From assembly GCF_900112185.1 (NCBI RefSeq), contig NZ_FOKP01000013.1:62001-126000 (forward strand): DNA of 64,000 nt, in the 5' to 3' direction. The position numbers and the translations under genes were made by a program. Shown in pieces: positions 34,890 to 44,496 of the stretch. The notes beneath the pieces are model-generated. The model was given only the letters and a program-made list of their open reading frames with translations, did not search any database and had not been told where the DNA came from. The stretch comes from Allobosea sp. CRIB-10 (GTDB taxonomy: Bacteria; Pseudomonadota; Alphaproteobacteria; Rhizobiales; Beijerinckiaceae). Every line of letters starts with the position of its first letter. Within the stretch, counting starts at the first letter, position 1.

Positions 34890-37106
34890 CTACGCCACCA
34901 CTCTCTCGACCCGGCTGATCACCCGCTTCTCGCGCAATTCGCTGATGATCGCGCTGAGGTGTTTCAGGTCCCAGACCGTCAGGTCGATGGTGACGTCGGT
35001 GAAGTCCGGCGTCGGGCGGACCATCGAGACGGCGTCGATATTGCCGTCATGCTCGGCGATGGTGGTGGTGATCTGGGCGAGCGAACCGGGCTCGTTGATC
35101 GAGTTGAGCTGGATGCGCGCCGGGAAGCGCTGCGGGCGCTTGTCGTCGAGATCCCAGCGCACGTCGAGCCAGCGCTCCGGCTCATTGTCGAAGGCGGCGA
35201 GCGAGGGCGACTGGATCGGATAGATCGTCACCGCCTCGCCCGGCGTCAGGATGCCGACGATACGATCGCCCGGCACGGCGCCGCCGCCCGGCGCGAAGCG
35301 CACCGGCAGGTCGCCGCCAAGGCCGCGGATGGGGATCGCGTCGGAGCCCGGCGTCTCGTTCGGCAGCTTGAATTTGAGGTTCTCGCCCTGGCGCAGCTCG
35401 AACCAACCCTTTCCGGGCGGCGGCGCCTTGGCATCGCCGGTGACGCCGCGCTTCTCCGGTTCGAGATCGGGATAGACCGCCCGCACGACATCGCCGGAGA
35501 ACATCTCGCCGCGCCCGACGGCCGCGAGCACGTCATCGACCGCGGTGCGGGCGAGCCGCTTCAGCGCGGCCTTGAGCTTGTCGTCGGTGAAGGGCCGCTC
35601 GGCCCGCATGAAGGCGCGCTCGAGGATCTGGCGGCCGAGGCCGGCATATTGCCGGCGCACGGCGACGCGCGTGGCGCGGCGGATGGCGGCGCGCGCCTTG
35701 CCGGTCACCACCAGCGATTCCCAGGCGGCCGGCGGGGCCTGGCCCTCGGCGCGGGTGATCTCGACCTCGTCGCCGTTCTGGAGTTCGGTCAGCAGCGGCG
35801 CGATCCGGCCATTGATCTTGGCGCCGACGGCGGTGTTGCCGACATCGGTATGGACGGCATAGGCGAAGTCGATCGGCGTCGCCCCGCGCGGCAGGGCGAT
35901 CAGCCGGCCCTTGGGCGTGAAGCAGAAGACCTGATCGTGGAACAGCTCAAGCTTGGTGTGCTCGAGGAACTCCTCGGGATTGTCGCCCTCGGCCAGGAGA
36001 TCGACGGTGCGGCGCAGCCATTGATAGGCGCGGCTCTCATCGGCGGCGGCGACGACGCCGGCGGTGCGGCCATCCTTGTAGCGGGCATGGGCGGCGATGC
36101 CGAACTCGGCGACGCGGTCCATGCCGTCGGTGCGGATCTGCAATTCGACGCGCTGGCGGCCGGGACCGACCACGGTCGTGTGCAGCGAGCGGTAATCATT
36201 CTGCTTCGGCGTCGAGATGTAGTCCTTGTAGCGGCCGGGGACCATCGGCCAGGTCATGTGGACGATGCCGAGCACGCGGTAGCAGTCCTCCGGCTTGTCG
36301 ACGATGACGCGGAAGCCGAAAATGTCCGAAAGCTGCTCGAAGGAGACGGATTTGCGCTCCATCTTCTTCCAGATCGAATAGGGCCGCTTGCGCCGGCCAT
36401 AGACCTGCGCCTCGATGCCGCGCTCGGCCAGCTTGGTCTTGAGATCGCTCTCAATCTCGCCGATGACCTTGCCCTCGCGCTGGGTCACCTCCTCCAGCCG
36501 CTTGGTGATGGTCTCGTGCGCCTGCGGCTTGATGTGGCGGAAGGCGAGTTCTTCCAGCTCCTCGCGCAGTTCCTGCATGCCCATGCGGCCGGCGAGCGGC
36601 GCATAGATCTCGATCGTCTCCTCGGCGATGCGCAGGCGTTTCTCGGGCGGCACATAGTGCAGCGTGCGCATGTTGTGCAGCCGGTCGGCGAGCTTGACCA
36701 GCAGCACGCGGATGTCGTCGACGATGGCGAGCAGGAGCTTGCGAAAGTTCTCGCCTTGCGCCGCCTTCTTCGAGACGAGGTCGAGCTTCTTGATTTTGGT
36801 GAGGCCGTCGACGAGGCGGCGGATATCGGGCCCGAACAGGGTCTCGATCTCCTCCAACGTCGCCTCGGTGTCCTCGACAGTGTCGTGCAGGACGGCGGCG
36901 ACGATGGTGGCGTCGTCGAGCTTGAGCTCGGTCAGGATCGCCGCGACTTCGAGCGGATGGGCGAAGAAGGGATCGCCCGAGGCGCGCTTCTGCGTGCCAT
37001 GGGCACGCATGGCGTAGACATAGGCGCGGTTGAGCAGCTCCTCGTCGGTGTTCGGGTTATAGCGCTTGACCCGGTCGACAAGCTCATATTGCCGCATCAT
37101 GCCCAT
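34890..37106 (-). CDS. rsh: Bifunctional (p)ppGpp synthetase/hydrolase Rsh
   Basis: Rsh makes and degrades the stringent-response alarmone. The 738-residue protein contains the HD hydrolase domain (AVLHDTVEDTEATLEEIE), the synthetase domain (RPYSIWKKMERKSVSFEQLSDIFGFRVIV), a TGS domain (VFCFTPKGRLIALPRGATPIDFAYAVHTDVGNTAV) and a C-terminal ACT domain (INEPGSLAQITTTIAEHDGNIDAVSM). The RYKDY motif after the synthetase core is the bifunctional RxKD class rather than the RelA-only ExDD. Start at 37106 or 37100; GGTGGAG lies upstream. Confidence 0.96.
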   Translation of the reverse strand: MGMMRQYELVDRVKRYNPNTDEELLNRAYVYAMRAHGTQKRASGDPFFAHPLEVAAILTELKLDDATIVAAVLHDTVEDTEATLEEIETLFGPDIRRLVDGLTKIKKLDLVSKKAAQGENFRKLLLAIVDDIRVLLVKLADRLHNMRTLHYVPPEKRLRIAEETIEIYAPLAGRMGMQELREELEELAFRHIKPQAHETITKRLEEVTQREGKVIGEIESDLKTKLAERGIEAQVYGRRKRPYSIWKKMERKSVSFEQLSDIFGFRVIVDKPEDCYRVLGIVHMTWPMVPGRYKDYISTPKQNDYRSLHTTVVGPGRQRVELQIRTDGMDRVAEFGIAAHARYKDGRTAGVVAAADESRAYQWLRRTVDLLAEGDNPEEFLEHTKLELFHDQVFCFTPKGRLIALPRGATPIDFAYAVHTDVGNTAVGAKINGRIAPLLTELQNGDEVEITRAEGQAPPAAWESLVVTGKARAAIRRATRVAVRRQYAGLGRQILERAFMRAERPFTDDKLKAALKRLARTAVDDVLAAVGRGEMFSGDVVRAVYPDLEPEKRGVTGDAKAPPPGKGWFELRQGENLKFKLPNETPGSDAIPIRGLGGDLPVRFAPGGGAVPGDRIVGILTPGEAVTIYPIQSPSLAAFDNEPERWLDVRWDLDDKRPQRFPARIQLNSINEPGSLAQITTTIAEHDGNIDAVSMVRPTPDFTDVTIDLTVWDLKHLSAIISELREKRVISRVERVVA

Positions 37107-37205
37107 GCGGGCGCAACTCCACCGCTCAGTTCAGCTGGATTCATTTCAATATCGACGATGGCGCCAGTCCCCGGCAAGGCGAATTCGCACAGGACGGGCA
37201 TGAAA

Positions 37206-37228
37206 AAAGCCCGGCAGGGCCGGGCTTT
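37206..37228 (-). terminator. Rho-independent terminator between rpoZ and rsh
   Basis: AAAGCCCGGC-AGG-GCCGGGCTTT is a perfect ten-pair stem. On the minus strand it ends in a run of T. It lies about 30 bases downstream of the rpoZ stop and 100 bases before the rsh start, so rpoZ can end here, with part of transcription perhaps reading through to rsh. Confidence 0.85.
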
Positions 37229-37257
37229 AGCAGATATCGTCAACGCTTTCCGACAGC

Positions 37258-37650
37258 TCAATCCTCGTCGTCGGCGCTCTCGGTCGGCGGAACGAGGCCG
37301 TCGAGGCCGCGCAGCAGATCGTCTTCGCTCATCCGGTCGAACTGGATCTCGGAATCGGGTGTCGCCGCGCTCGGCTGGCTGCTGGTCAGCAGCGGCACCG
37401 TATCGGCTTCCGGCTCGTCGACCTCGACATGCTTCTGCAGCGAGTGGATCAGGTCTTCCTTGAGATCCTCGGGGGTGAGCTTCTCGTCGGCGATCTCGCG
37501 CAGGGCGACGACCGGGTTCTTGTCGTTGTCGCGCGGGACGAGGATCGAGGAGCCCGAAGCGATCATGCGGGCGCGATGGCTCGCGAGCAGAACCAGCTCG
37601 AAGCGGTTCTCGACCTTGTCGATGCAATCCTCAACGGTGACGCGAGCCAT
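37258..37650 (-). CDS. rpoZ: RNA polymerase omega subunit
   Basis: RpoZ assists assembly of beta' in RNA polymerase and mediates ppGpp effects. The 130-residue protein starts [28 protein letters not shown], then [32 protein letters not shown], the canonical omega sequence, with an acidic tail (TESADDED). The ATG at 37650 gives the family start. rpoZ-rsh adjacency is common in alphaproteobacteria. Confidence 0.95.
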   Translation of the reverse strand: MARVTVEDCIDKVENRFELVLLASHRARMIASGSSILVPRDNDKNPVVALREIADEKLTPEDLKEDLIHSLQKHVEVDEPEADTVPLLTSSQPSAATPDSEIQFDRMSEDDLLRGLDGLVPPTESADDED

Positions 37651-37762
37651 TCGCGGCTCCTTCTGATCTTGCGCGATGCGATGGAAAGGTTGAACGGCGC
37701 TCATACAGGCTGAGCGCTTGAGATGCAAGGTTTTGAACCGGCTCGCCGAAGGCGCCCGGCGA

Positions 37763-38650
37763 TCACGGCGACGCCACCGCCTTCAACCATTGCCTGACAG
37801 CCTGGACATCGGCACTGGCCATGTTCTCCTCGGTCGCGACCAGATGGTAGCGGTGCCCCTCAATAACCGGGCCGAACGGGTGGACGAGGACGCCGCGCGC
37901 CAGCTCGTCCTCGACCATGAGCAGGCTGACGATGACGGCGCCCTGCCCGGCCACCGCCGCCTGGATCGCGTGGCTTTCGTCGGTGATTCGCAGGCCCGCA
38001 TCGATATTCAGGCCCGGCACCTGCGCCAAGGCCTGCCAGCGCCGCCAGTCCGGCTGCAGGTCCCGGCGCCGCCATTCCGAATGGATCAACGTCGCCGCGG
38101 TGAGATCGGAAGAGTCGCGCAGGCCGAGCGCAGGGCTGCAGACGACGCCGAAGCGGTCCTGGCACAGCACTTCGGAGGCCAGACCTGCGAACGGCCCTGC
38201 CCCGTAGCGCACGGCGATGTCGGCGGCGCCGCCGGCCAGATCGACGGCGTCGTCCGAAGCGTGCAGCCGCAACGCGAATTGCGGCCATTGCGCCTGGAAC
38301 GAGCTCAGTGCCGGAATCAGGCGCCGGGCGGTGAAGAGCGTCGTCGCGCTGACCGTCACCGCGCTCCGCGCGGGCGCTGCCGACAGCGCGGCGATGGCCC
38401 GCGCGAAACTGTCCAGACCGTCCCTGAGCACGGGATAGAGCTGCGCGCCGGCCGGCGTCAGCGCGACGCGCCGGACATGCCGCTCGAACAGCGGCAGGCC
38501 GAGCGTCGCCTCCAGCAGCCGCATCTGGTGGCTGATCGCGGTCGGCGTCACCGCCAGTTCGTCAGCCGCCTTCTGGAAGCTCAAATGACGCGCCGCAGCC
38601 TCGAAGGCGCGCAGCGCGGCCAGCGGCGGAAGTTTCCGGGGATTTGTCAC
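37763..38650 (-). CDS. LysR-family transcriptional regulator (GcvA-like)
   Basis: A 295-residue LysR protein with [52 protein letters not shown] as winged helix and an effector domain with [22 protein letters not shown]. The start is GTG at 38650 ([10 protein letters not shown]); the frame is open further 5' without homology. It diverges from an azoreductase gene and shares the interval with a LysR-like palindrome. GcvA-like is stated on sequence pattern of the N-terminus only. Confidence 0.88.
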   Translation of the reverse strand: MTNPRKLPPLAALRAFEAAARHLSFQKAADELAVTPTAISHQMRLLEATLGLPLFERHVRRVALTPAGAQLYPVLRDGLDSFARAIAALSAAPARSAVTVSATTLFTARRLIPALSSFQAQWPQFALRLHASDDAVDLAGGAADIAVRYGAGPFAGLASEVLCQDRFGVVCSPALGLRDSSDLTAATLIHSEWRRRDLQPDWRRWQALAQVPGLNIDAGLRITDESHAIQAAVAGQGAVIVSLLMVEDELARGVLVHPFGPVIEGHRYHLVATEENMASADVQAVRQWLKAVASP

Positions 38651-38669
38651 AGATGAAACAATCTCATCT
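38651..38669. promoter_or_regulatory. Palindrome in LysR-azoreductase gap
   Basis: AGATGA and TCATCT flank AACAATC, a 19-base inverted repeat immediately upstream of the LysR GTG start at 38650. It would allow autorepression. A second, shorter repeat (ATAG-CGAC-CTAT) follows near 38705. The azoreductase start is 100 bases further on. Confidence 0.5.
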
Positions 38670-38768
38670 ATCAGCTGAGGAATTCGCCTTTGTAGCACAG
38701 ATGGATAGCGACCTATCTGAAGGAAAGCGAGAGCTTCACATGAGCTGCTCGGCTTTATGGAGATCGTT

Positions 38769-39479
38769 ATGCAGTCCCTCAACATCCTCCAGATCGATGC
38801 CAGCGCCCGCCCCGGCATCTCCGGGGTCGACCCACGCGGGTCGCACACCCGCCGCCTGACCCGCCGCTTCGTCGAGCGCTGGCAGGCTGCGCGTCCGCAG
38901 GACAGCGTGACCTATCGCGATGTCGGCCAGCAGCCGCCCTCACCCGTCAGCAGCGACTGGATCGCCGCAGCGTTCACCCGGCCCGAGCGCCGCGACGAGG
39001 CAGCGCGGGCGCAGCTCGCCGAGAGCGACATGCTGGTGCAGGAGTTGCTGCGGGCCGACCTGATCGTGATCGGGGCGCCCATGTACAATTTCGGCCTGCC
39101 CGCCCAGCTCAAGGCCTGGGTCGACAATGTCGTGCGCGTCGGCGTGACCTTCGGCTTCGACCGCAGCCGCCAGGGCGAGCCTTATTGGCCGATGCTGCCG
39201 GCGGGCAAGCGCCTCTTCATCCTCTCATCGCGCGGCGACTACGGCTACGACCCTGGCGGGCGCCTGGGAGACATCAACCTGGTCGAGCGCGGATTGAGCG
39301 TGCCGATGAGCTATCTAGGCCTGACGCAAACCCATTCGATCGCCATCGAGTATGACGAGTTCGGCGATGAGCGCCTGCGGGCGTCGATCTCGGCGGCCGA
39401 GGCCGCGGTCGATGCGTTGGTCGCGGAGCTGGCGCGGAATGCTGCCGAGGTCGTGGAGCGCGAGCCTGTGATGGCCTGA
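38769..39479 (+). CDS. FMN-dependent NADH-azoreductase-like protein
   Basis: A 236-residue flavodoxin-fold reductase of the AzoR/AcpD family. QIDASARPGISGVDPRGSHTRRLTRRFVERW is the N-terminal FMN phosphate-binding region, and IGAPMYNFGLPAQLKAWVDNVVRVGVTFGF is the diagnostic loop. Substrate range is quinones and azo compounds in the family. GGAG lies six bases before the ATG at 38769; an ATG at 38757 is possible. It is divergent from a LysR gene. Confidence 0.9.
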   Translation: MQSLNILQIDASARPGISGVDPRGSHTRRLTRRFVERWQAARPQDSVTYRDVGQQPPSPVSSDWIAAAFTRPERRDEAARAQLAESDMLVQELLRADLIVIGAPMYNFGLPAQLKAWVDNVVRVGVTFGFDRSRQGEPYWPMLPAGKRLFILSSRGDYGYDPGGRLGDINLVERGLSVPMSYLGLTQTHSIAIEYDEFGDERLRASISAAEAAVDALVAELARNAAEVVEREPVMA

Positions 39480-39537
39480 CCGAACCGCAGCGACGATCCG
39501 GTGAAGCAGCCAAGCCGACCGGGTCGTGGCGCTGCCC

Positions 39538-41235
39538 TCAGAGCCCGCGCATGCGGGCAACGAGCTCCTCGACCAGCGGCTCGCGCGGCTCGACTTGCCC
39601 CGGCATCCTGCCGGCCATGGCCGGCAGCTCCTCCGGCCGCTGCTCCGCAAAGCGCATGCGCATCGTCGTCGCCACCGCCTCGCCGAAGGCGATCGCCTCG
39701 CGATTGCCGATCGAGGAGAGGAAGGAGATGGTGCTGGCCGAGGCGTCGGCGATCGCGGCGCGGATGATCTGCTGGTCGCGCTCGTTGCCGAGGCGCATGG
39801 CGAAGACGGTCGAGCACTGCGACAGGATGGTCGGGTCGAGCTCGCCTGGGCGCTGCGTCACGATGCCGAGATAGGCGCCGTATTTGCGTCCTTCCTTGGC
39901 GATGCGAGCGATGGCCTGGCGCGTCGGCGTGAAGCCAAGCGCCTGGTCCTGCGGGACATAGCGATGCGCCTCCTCGCAGAGCAGCAGGACCTCGTAACCG
40001 CCGCGACTCGCCATGGCGAGGTCGAAAGAGAGCCGCGCCAGGCTGGACGCAACGGCGTTGACGACCTCGGAAGGCAGCCCGGCGAGCTGGAACACGGTGA
40101 TCGGCCGGCCGCGATGCGGCACCCGGAAGACCTGGCTCACCACCGGCGCGATCGTCTCCATGCTGTTGGCATGGGCGAAGAGGAAGCCGTAGCGCGGGTC
40201 GGCGTGCAGTGTTTCCAGCCGTACCCTCAGCGCTCGCAGGGTCGTGCGCGGATAGCGCAGCTCGTGCAGGCCGATCAGTTCGTCGATCGCGGCAAAAAGA
40301 TCGGCGAGGCGATAGGGCGCGGCGAACTCGGCCGTTCCACTGCTTTCGCCCGGCCGGCGGGCGGCGCCGAGATCCAGTGGCCGCTTCAGTACGCTGCTGC
40401 CGAGATCGCGCGCCATATCCTGGGGCGAGACATTGCGGTAGCGGGCGCGCGCGGTTGCGATGGCCTCTCGCAGAATCTCGGCTTCGTCTTCCAGGGGCGG
40501 GCGGCCGCGGAAGACAATGTCGGCGAATTCCTCGAAGCGAAACAGCCAGAACGGCAGGTCGAGCGTGTTCGCATCGATCCGTACCGAATTGTCGGGGAAG
40601 GCGTGAGCATACTCGTTGTGGGGATCGAGGATCAGCACGCGCAGGTTCGGTTTGACCGCGACCGCCTTGCGCAGGATCAGTGCGACCGCACTCGACTTGC
40701 CGACGCCGGTGGTGCCGAGCACGGCGAAATGACGCGAGAGCAGGCGCTCGATGTCGACGCTCGCCGAAACACCCGCATCTTGCGTCAGGCTGCCGAGGAC
40801 GACGCCCTTGCGCTGGCCGAGATCGTGGATGTGCTCCAGGTCGCGCGAGCGGATGCGGTGCGCCAACGCCCCGATCGGCGGATAGCTGGTGATGCCGCTG
40901 TCGAAGCGCGCGGTCCCGCTCTCGCCGTCGACGACTTCGCCGAGCAGCTCGACTTCGACCGCGACAGTATTGGCTGCGGCCTCGTTCCAGATCGGCTCCA
41001 GCGCACGCATCTCGTAGACCAGCCCGACGATGCGGCTCCTGCCGAGATTGATCGAGAGGAGGCGGCCGATGGCGCAGCCGTCCAGCGCTCCCCTCGCCAC
41101 GCTCGCCGCGATGGTGGCGCGCGAGCCCGAGCAGGCGATCACGCGGCCGAGCGCACGGTCGGTCGGCTGGCTTGGATCACGCCGGTCGGACGTGATCTCG
41201 CTCTCGAACTGGCGATGGTTCGCGGGAAGCTGCAT
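39538..41235 (-). CDS. HerA-like ATPase (DUF87)
   Basis: A 565-residue ATPase of the HerA/FtsK superfamily, with an N-terminal HAS barrel (about 27-125), Walker A GTTGVGKSS (174-182), a C-terminal Walker B LLLCEEAHR (416-424) and the motif GIVTQRPGELDPTILSQC, matching HerA's sensor/arginine region. HerA in archaea pumps DNA in complex with the NurA nuclease, which is not adjacent here. Its role in this organism is not known; a standalone DNA translocase is inferred. Confidence 0.88.
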   Translation of the reverse strand: MQLPANHRQFESEITSDRRDPSQPTDRALGRVIACSGSRATIAASVARGALDGCAIGRLLSINLGRSRIVGLVYEMRALEPIWNEAAANTVAVEVELLGEVVDGESGTARFDSGITSYPPIGALAHRIRSRDLEHIHDLGQRKGVVLGSLTQDAGVSASVDIERLLSRHFAVLGTTGVGKSSAVALILRKAVAVKPNLRVLILDPHNEYAHAFPDNSVRIDANTLDLPFWLFRFEEFADIVFRGRPPLEDEAEILREAIATARARYRNVSPQDMARDLGSSVLKRPLDLGAARRPGESSGTAEFAAPYRLADLFAAIDELIGLHELRYPRTTLRALRVRLETLHADPRYGFLFAHANSMETIAPVVSQVFRVPHRGRPITVFQLAGLPSEVVNAVASSLARLSFDLAMASRGGYEVLLLCEEAHRYVPQDQALGFTPTRQAIARIAKEGRKYGAYLGIVTQRPGELDPTILSQCSTVFAMRLGNERDQQIIRAAIADASASTISFLSSIGNREAIAFGEAVATTMRMRFAEQRPEELPAMAGRMPGQVEPREPLVEELVARMRGL

Positions 41236-41301
41236 GACAGGTCTGAAAACGCCTCAGAGAGATGTGCGAGGCTAGTTTCCAGGACTTAACAACAGTCACG
41301 C

Positions 41302-41340
41302 CGCAAATTGCGTGCATATTCCCATGAAGCACGCATTGCG
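41302..41340. promoter_or_regulatory. Bulged inverted repeat upstream of HerA-like gene and pdxJ
   Basis: CGCAAATTGCGTGC and GCACGCATTGCG form an inverted repeat with a two-base bulge in the left arm and a 13-base centre. It lies in the 204-base interval between the divergent HerA-like and pdxJ genes, so it could control either. Confidence 0.4.
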
Positions 41341-41439
41341 TGTGTCGATTGATCAACAACGCTGACGGGGTCGATCACATCGCTTGCCTTGAACCCGTGT
41401 CGGTCGCGGCGTAGACGGCGAAGGACGAGGGGGGCGACG

Positions 41440-42192
41440 ATGACCAAGAACCGCTTGCGCCTGGGTGTGAACATCGACCATGTCGCGACCGTGCGGAATG
41501 CGCGCGGCGGCGCCCTGCCCGATCCGGTACGCGCCGCGCATCTCGCGGTAGCCGCCGGCGCCGATGGCATCACCGCCCATCTGCGCGAGGATAGGCGCCA
41601 TATCCGCGACGCCGACATGCAAAGGCTCGCGAGCGAACTCTCCAAGCCGCTGAATTTCGAGATGGCCGCGACAGCGGAGATGATCGGCCTCGCCGAGAGA
41701 TTCAGGCCGCATGCCGCCTGCCTGGTACCGGAGAAGCGCGAGGAGCGCACCACCGAGGGCGGGCTCGATGTGGTCGGGCAGGCCCAGGCGCTGGCTGCCC
41801 CGATCGCCCGGCTGCGGGACGCCGGCTGCCGCGTCTCGCTGTTCATCGAGGCGGATGAGGCCCCGATCGCGATGGCGGCCAAGCTCGGCGCGCCGGTCGT
41901 CGAACTCCATACCGGCACCTGGTGCCATGCCGTCGCCGATGGCCATGCCGACAAGGCGGAAGCCGAGTTCCAGCGGCTCGCCAGCGGCGCGGCCTTCGGC
42001 GCCTCGCTCGGCCTCGAGGTCCATGCCGGGCACGGGCTGGATTACGACACGGCGCGCAAGCTCGCCGGCGTTCCAGCCTTTGTCGAGTTCAACATCGGCC
42101 ATTTCCTGATCGGCGAAGCGATCTTCGTCGGGCTGGAGACCGCGATCGCCGTGATGCGGCGGGCGATGGACGAAGGCCGTGCCGCCAGCTAA
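41440..42192 (+). CDS. pdxJ: Pyridoxine 5'-phosphate synthase
   Basis: PdxJ condenses 1-deoxyxylulose 5-phosphate with aminoacetone phosphate to form PNP (vitamin B6). The 250-residue TIM barrel starts [19 protein letters not shown], with [13 protein letters not shown], and [10 protein letters not shown] and [14 protein letters not shown]; all are family motifs. GAGGGGGGC precedes the ATG at 41440. It heads pdxJ-acpS-lepB-rnc-era. Confidence 0.96.
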   Translation: MTKNRLRLGVNIDHVATVRNARGGALPDPVRAAHLAVAAGADGITAHLREDRRHIRDADMQRLASELSKPLNFEMAATAEMIGLAERFRPHAACLVPEKREERTTEGGLDVVGQAQALAAPIARLRDAGCRVSLFIEADEAPIAMAAKLGAPVVELHTGTWCHAVADGHADKAEAEFQRLASGAAFGASLGLEVHAGHGLDYDTARKLAGVPAFVEFNIGHFLIGEAIFVGLETAIAVMRRAMDEGRAAS

Positions 42193-42201
42193 ATCGGCGG
42201 G

Positions 42202-42606
42202 ATGATCCTCGGCATCGGCTCTGATCTCTGCGACATCCGCCGCATCGAAAACTCGCTCGCCCGCTTCGGCGATCGCTTCACGCAGCGCGTCTTCACGGCC
42301 GGCGAGCAGGCGAAATCCGACCGCCGCGCCACCCGTGCGGCCTCCTATGCCCGCCGCTTCGCCGCCAAGGAGGCCTGCTCTAAGGCGCTCGGCACCGGCA
42401 TCCGCTCCGGCGTGTTCTGGCGTGACATGGAGGTGGTGAACCTGCCGAGCGGGCGGCCGACCATGCGGCTGACCGGCGGCGCTGCGGCGCGTCTCGCCGA
42501 AATGGTGCCGCCCGGCCATGAGGCGGTCGTGCATGTCTCGCTGACCGACGATCCGCCTCTGGCGCAAGCCTTCGTGGTGATCGAGGCCAGGCCCGTTCAG
42601 GCCTGA
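42202..42606 (+). CDS. acpS: Holo-[acyl-carrier-protein] synthase
   Basis: AcpS attaches 4'-phosphopantetheine to acyl carrier protein. The 134-residue product has [13 protein letters not shown] (metal-binding Asp) and [31 protein letters not shown], the standard catalytic segment. It follows pdxJ by nine bases. Confidence 0.95.
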   Translation: MILGIGSDLCDIRRIENSLARFGDRFTQRVFTAGEQAKSDRRATRAASYARRFAAKEACSKALGTGIRSGVFWRDMEVVNLPSGRPTMRLTGGAAARLAEMVPPGHEAVVHVSLTDDPPLAQAFVVIEARPVQA

Positions 42607-42640
42607 CCTCGGATTGCGTATCGTGCGGCCGGGGCCGACC

Positions 42641-43351
42641 TCAGCCGGTGACCTGGTCCTGCGATTCACCGCTCAGCCAGCGATAGATCACGCCGCCAAG
42701 AACGCCGCCGATGATCGGCGCCAGCCAGAACAGCCAGAGTTGCTGCAGCGCCCAGCCGCCGACGAACAGCGCCGGGCCGGTCGAGCGCGCCGGGTTCACC
42801 GAGGTGTTGGTGACCGGGATGCTGACCAGGTGGATCAAGGCGAGCCCGAGGCCGATGGCGAGCGGAGCGAAGCCGGCTGGCGCCTTGCCATGGGTCGCGC
42901 CCATGATGATGAACAGGAACATCATGGTCATCACCACCTCGGTCAGGAAGGCCGAGGCCAAGCCGTATTTGCCGGGCGAATGTTCGCCATAGCCGTTGGA
43001 GGCGAAGCCCTTGGCGAGATCGAAGCCGGGCGCACCGACCGCGATGAAATAGAGCACCGTGGCAGCGAGGATGGCGCCGACGACCTGCGCGACGATGTAG
43101 GGAACGACCTGACTGGTCGGGAAGCGTCCACCGGCGGCAAGGCCGATCGTGACGGCCGGATTGAGGTGACAGCCGGAGATGTGGCCGATCGAGTAGGCCA
43201 TGGTGACGACGGTCAAACCGAATGCGAGAGAAACGCCAAGCAACCCGATGCCGACCTGCGGGAAGCCCGCCGCGATCACGGCGCTGCCGCAGCCGGCGAA
43301 GGTCAGCCAGAAGGTCCCGATCACCTCTGCGACATAATTTCTCGTGCTCAT
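42641..43351 (-). CDS. aqpZ: Aquaporin Z
   Basis: A 236-residue water channel of the inner membrane with six helices and two NPA boxes ([12 protein letters not shown] and [12 protein letters not shown]). Selectivity residues include His in [19 protein letters not shown] and Arg after the second NPA, matching water-specific AqpZ rather than glycerol facilitators. It is antisense to and inserted between acpS and lepB, which are otherwise collinear; transcription converges with acpS. The ATG at 43351 (MSTRNYV) was chosen over a longer frame. Confidence 0.95.
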   Translation of the reverse strand: MSTRNYVAEVIGTFWLTFAGCGSAVIAAGFPQVGIGLLGVSLAFGLTVVTMAYSIGHISGCHLNPAVTIGLAAGGRFPTSQVVPYIVAQVVGAILAATVLYFIAVGAPGFDLAKGFASNGYGEHSPGKYGLASAFLTEVVMTMMFLFIIMGATHGKAPAGFAPLAIGLGLALIHLVSIPVTNTSVNPARSTGPALFVGGWALQQLWLFWLAPIIGGVLGGVIYRWLSGESQDQVTG

Positions 43352-43731
43352 GTCGATTCCCCCATTGGTTGCGATCACAGGACTGTGATCCCAGGGCGAC
43401 CCAGCGTCAATCTGGCGCAGACGCAGAGGCCAGCCGCGCCGATGAAGGCCGGCCGTCAGGCCAACGCAGGTTCCGGTAGGCAGCGCTTTACCGGTCTCCG
43501 CGCGGCGTGGCCGGGCCGGCCTGCAGCGGCGCTCGCAGGGTCGCCTTGCGCTGCGGACAGCACCCGGGGCTTTTCGGCGCCGGCCGATGGGAGTATCGGC
43601 ACGACGTGCCTACGGCCCGTGCAAGGGCCGCCCATCCTTCCCATATTGCCTTGCCATGCCGCAGCTGCGTTGTCCGACGCCCGATAGTCGGCTAGACCGC
43701 GCACTTGAAACGCAGCCAGCAGGAGCCACGC
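43352..43731. other. Gene-free aqpZ-lepB interval
   Basis: This 380-base stretch contains the promoters of aqpZ (left) and lepB (right). I see no coding frame with homology and no recognisable RNA gene. I considered a 4.5S RNA and rejected it because the conserved apical loop is not found on either strand. The acpS-lepB continuity found in relatives is broken here. Confidence 0.5.
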
Positions 43732-44496
43732 GTGGCGAACGACGCCGAGATCAAGAGCAAGACCAAGGACGAAGGCGGCATCCTCGAGACGATCAAGGTC
43801 GTCGTCCAGGCACTGCTCATCGCCCTGGTGATCCGCACCCTGCTGTTCCAGCCCTTCAACATACCCTCGGGCTCGCTGATCCCGACGCTGCTGATCGGCG
43901 ACTATCTGTTCGTGTCGAAATACACCTACGGGTATTCGAAGCACTCGATGCCGTTCAGCCCGCCGCTGTTCCAGGGCCGGATCTGGGCCGCCGAGCCCAA
44001 GCGCGGCGACATCGCCGTGTTCAAGCTGCCGAGCGATAATTCGACCGACTACATCAAGCGCGTCATCGGCCTGCCGGGCGACCGCATCCAGATGATCGAC
44101 GGCGTGCTGCACATCAACAACCAGCCGGTGAAGCGCGAGCGGATCGCCGATTTCGTCACCACCGACGCCTGGGGCCGTGCCGCGAACGCGATCCAGTATC
44201 GCGAGACCCTGCCGAACGGCGTCAGCCACCAGATCATCGAGCGCGAGGGCGACACCGGCACCTTCGACAACACCCCGGTGTTCGCGGTGCCGGCCGGCCA
44301 TTTCTTCATGATGGGCGACAATCGCGACAACTCGCTCGATTCGCGCGACCGCAGCGTCGGCTACGTGCCGTTCGAGAATTTCGTCGGCCGCGCCGAGATC
44401 ATCTTCTTCTCGATCGACGAGGGAGCGTCGGCCTGGCGCATCTGGGAATGGCCCTGGACGGTGCGCTGGAACCGCATGTTCTCGACGATCAAGTGA
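43732..44496 (+). CDS. lepB: Signal peptidase I
   Basis: LepB removes Sec and Tat signal peptides at the outer face of the inner membrane. The 254-residue protein has one N-terminal membrane helix (VVVQALLIALVIRTLLF), the Ser nucleophile in NIPSGSLIPTLLIGDYLFVSK, the Lys general base in DYIKRVIGLPGDRI, and GHFFMMGDNRDNSLDSRD. GTG at 43732 has GGAG six bases upstream and is preferred to the TTG at 43705. Its TGA overlaps the rnc GTG by 4 bases. Confidence 0.95.
   Translation: MANDAEIKSKTKDEGGILETIKVVVQALLIALVIRTLLFQPFNIPSGSLIPTLLIGDYLFVSKYTYGYSKHSMPFSPPLFQGRIWAAEPKRGDIAVFKLPSDNSTDYIKRVIGLPGDRIQMIDGVLHINNQPVKRERIADFVTTDAWGRAANAIQYRETLPNGVSHQIIEREGDTGTFDNTPVFAVPAGHFFMMGDNRDNSLDSRDRSVGYVPFENFVGRAEIIFFSIDEGASAWRIWEWPWTVRWNRMFSTIK

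Noticed and set aside
34959..37463. Long open frame on the plus strand opposite rsh
   Set aside because: rsh is certain from its HD, synthetase, TGS and ACT motifs. The antisense frame lacks any family signature.
43352..43731. 4.5S (SRP) RNA gene
   Set aside because: I looked for the conserved GGAA tetraloop and symmetric loop in both strands of this gap and could not find them.
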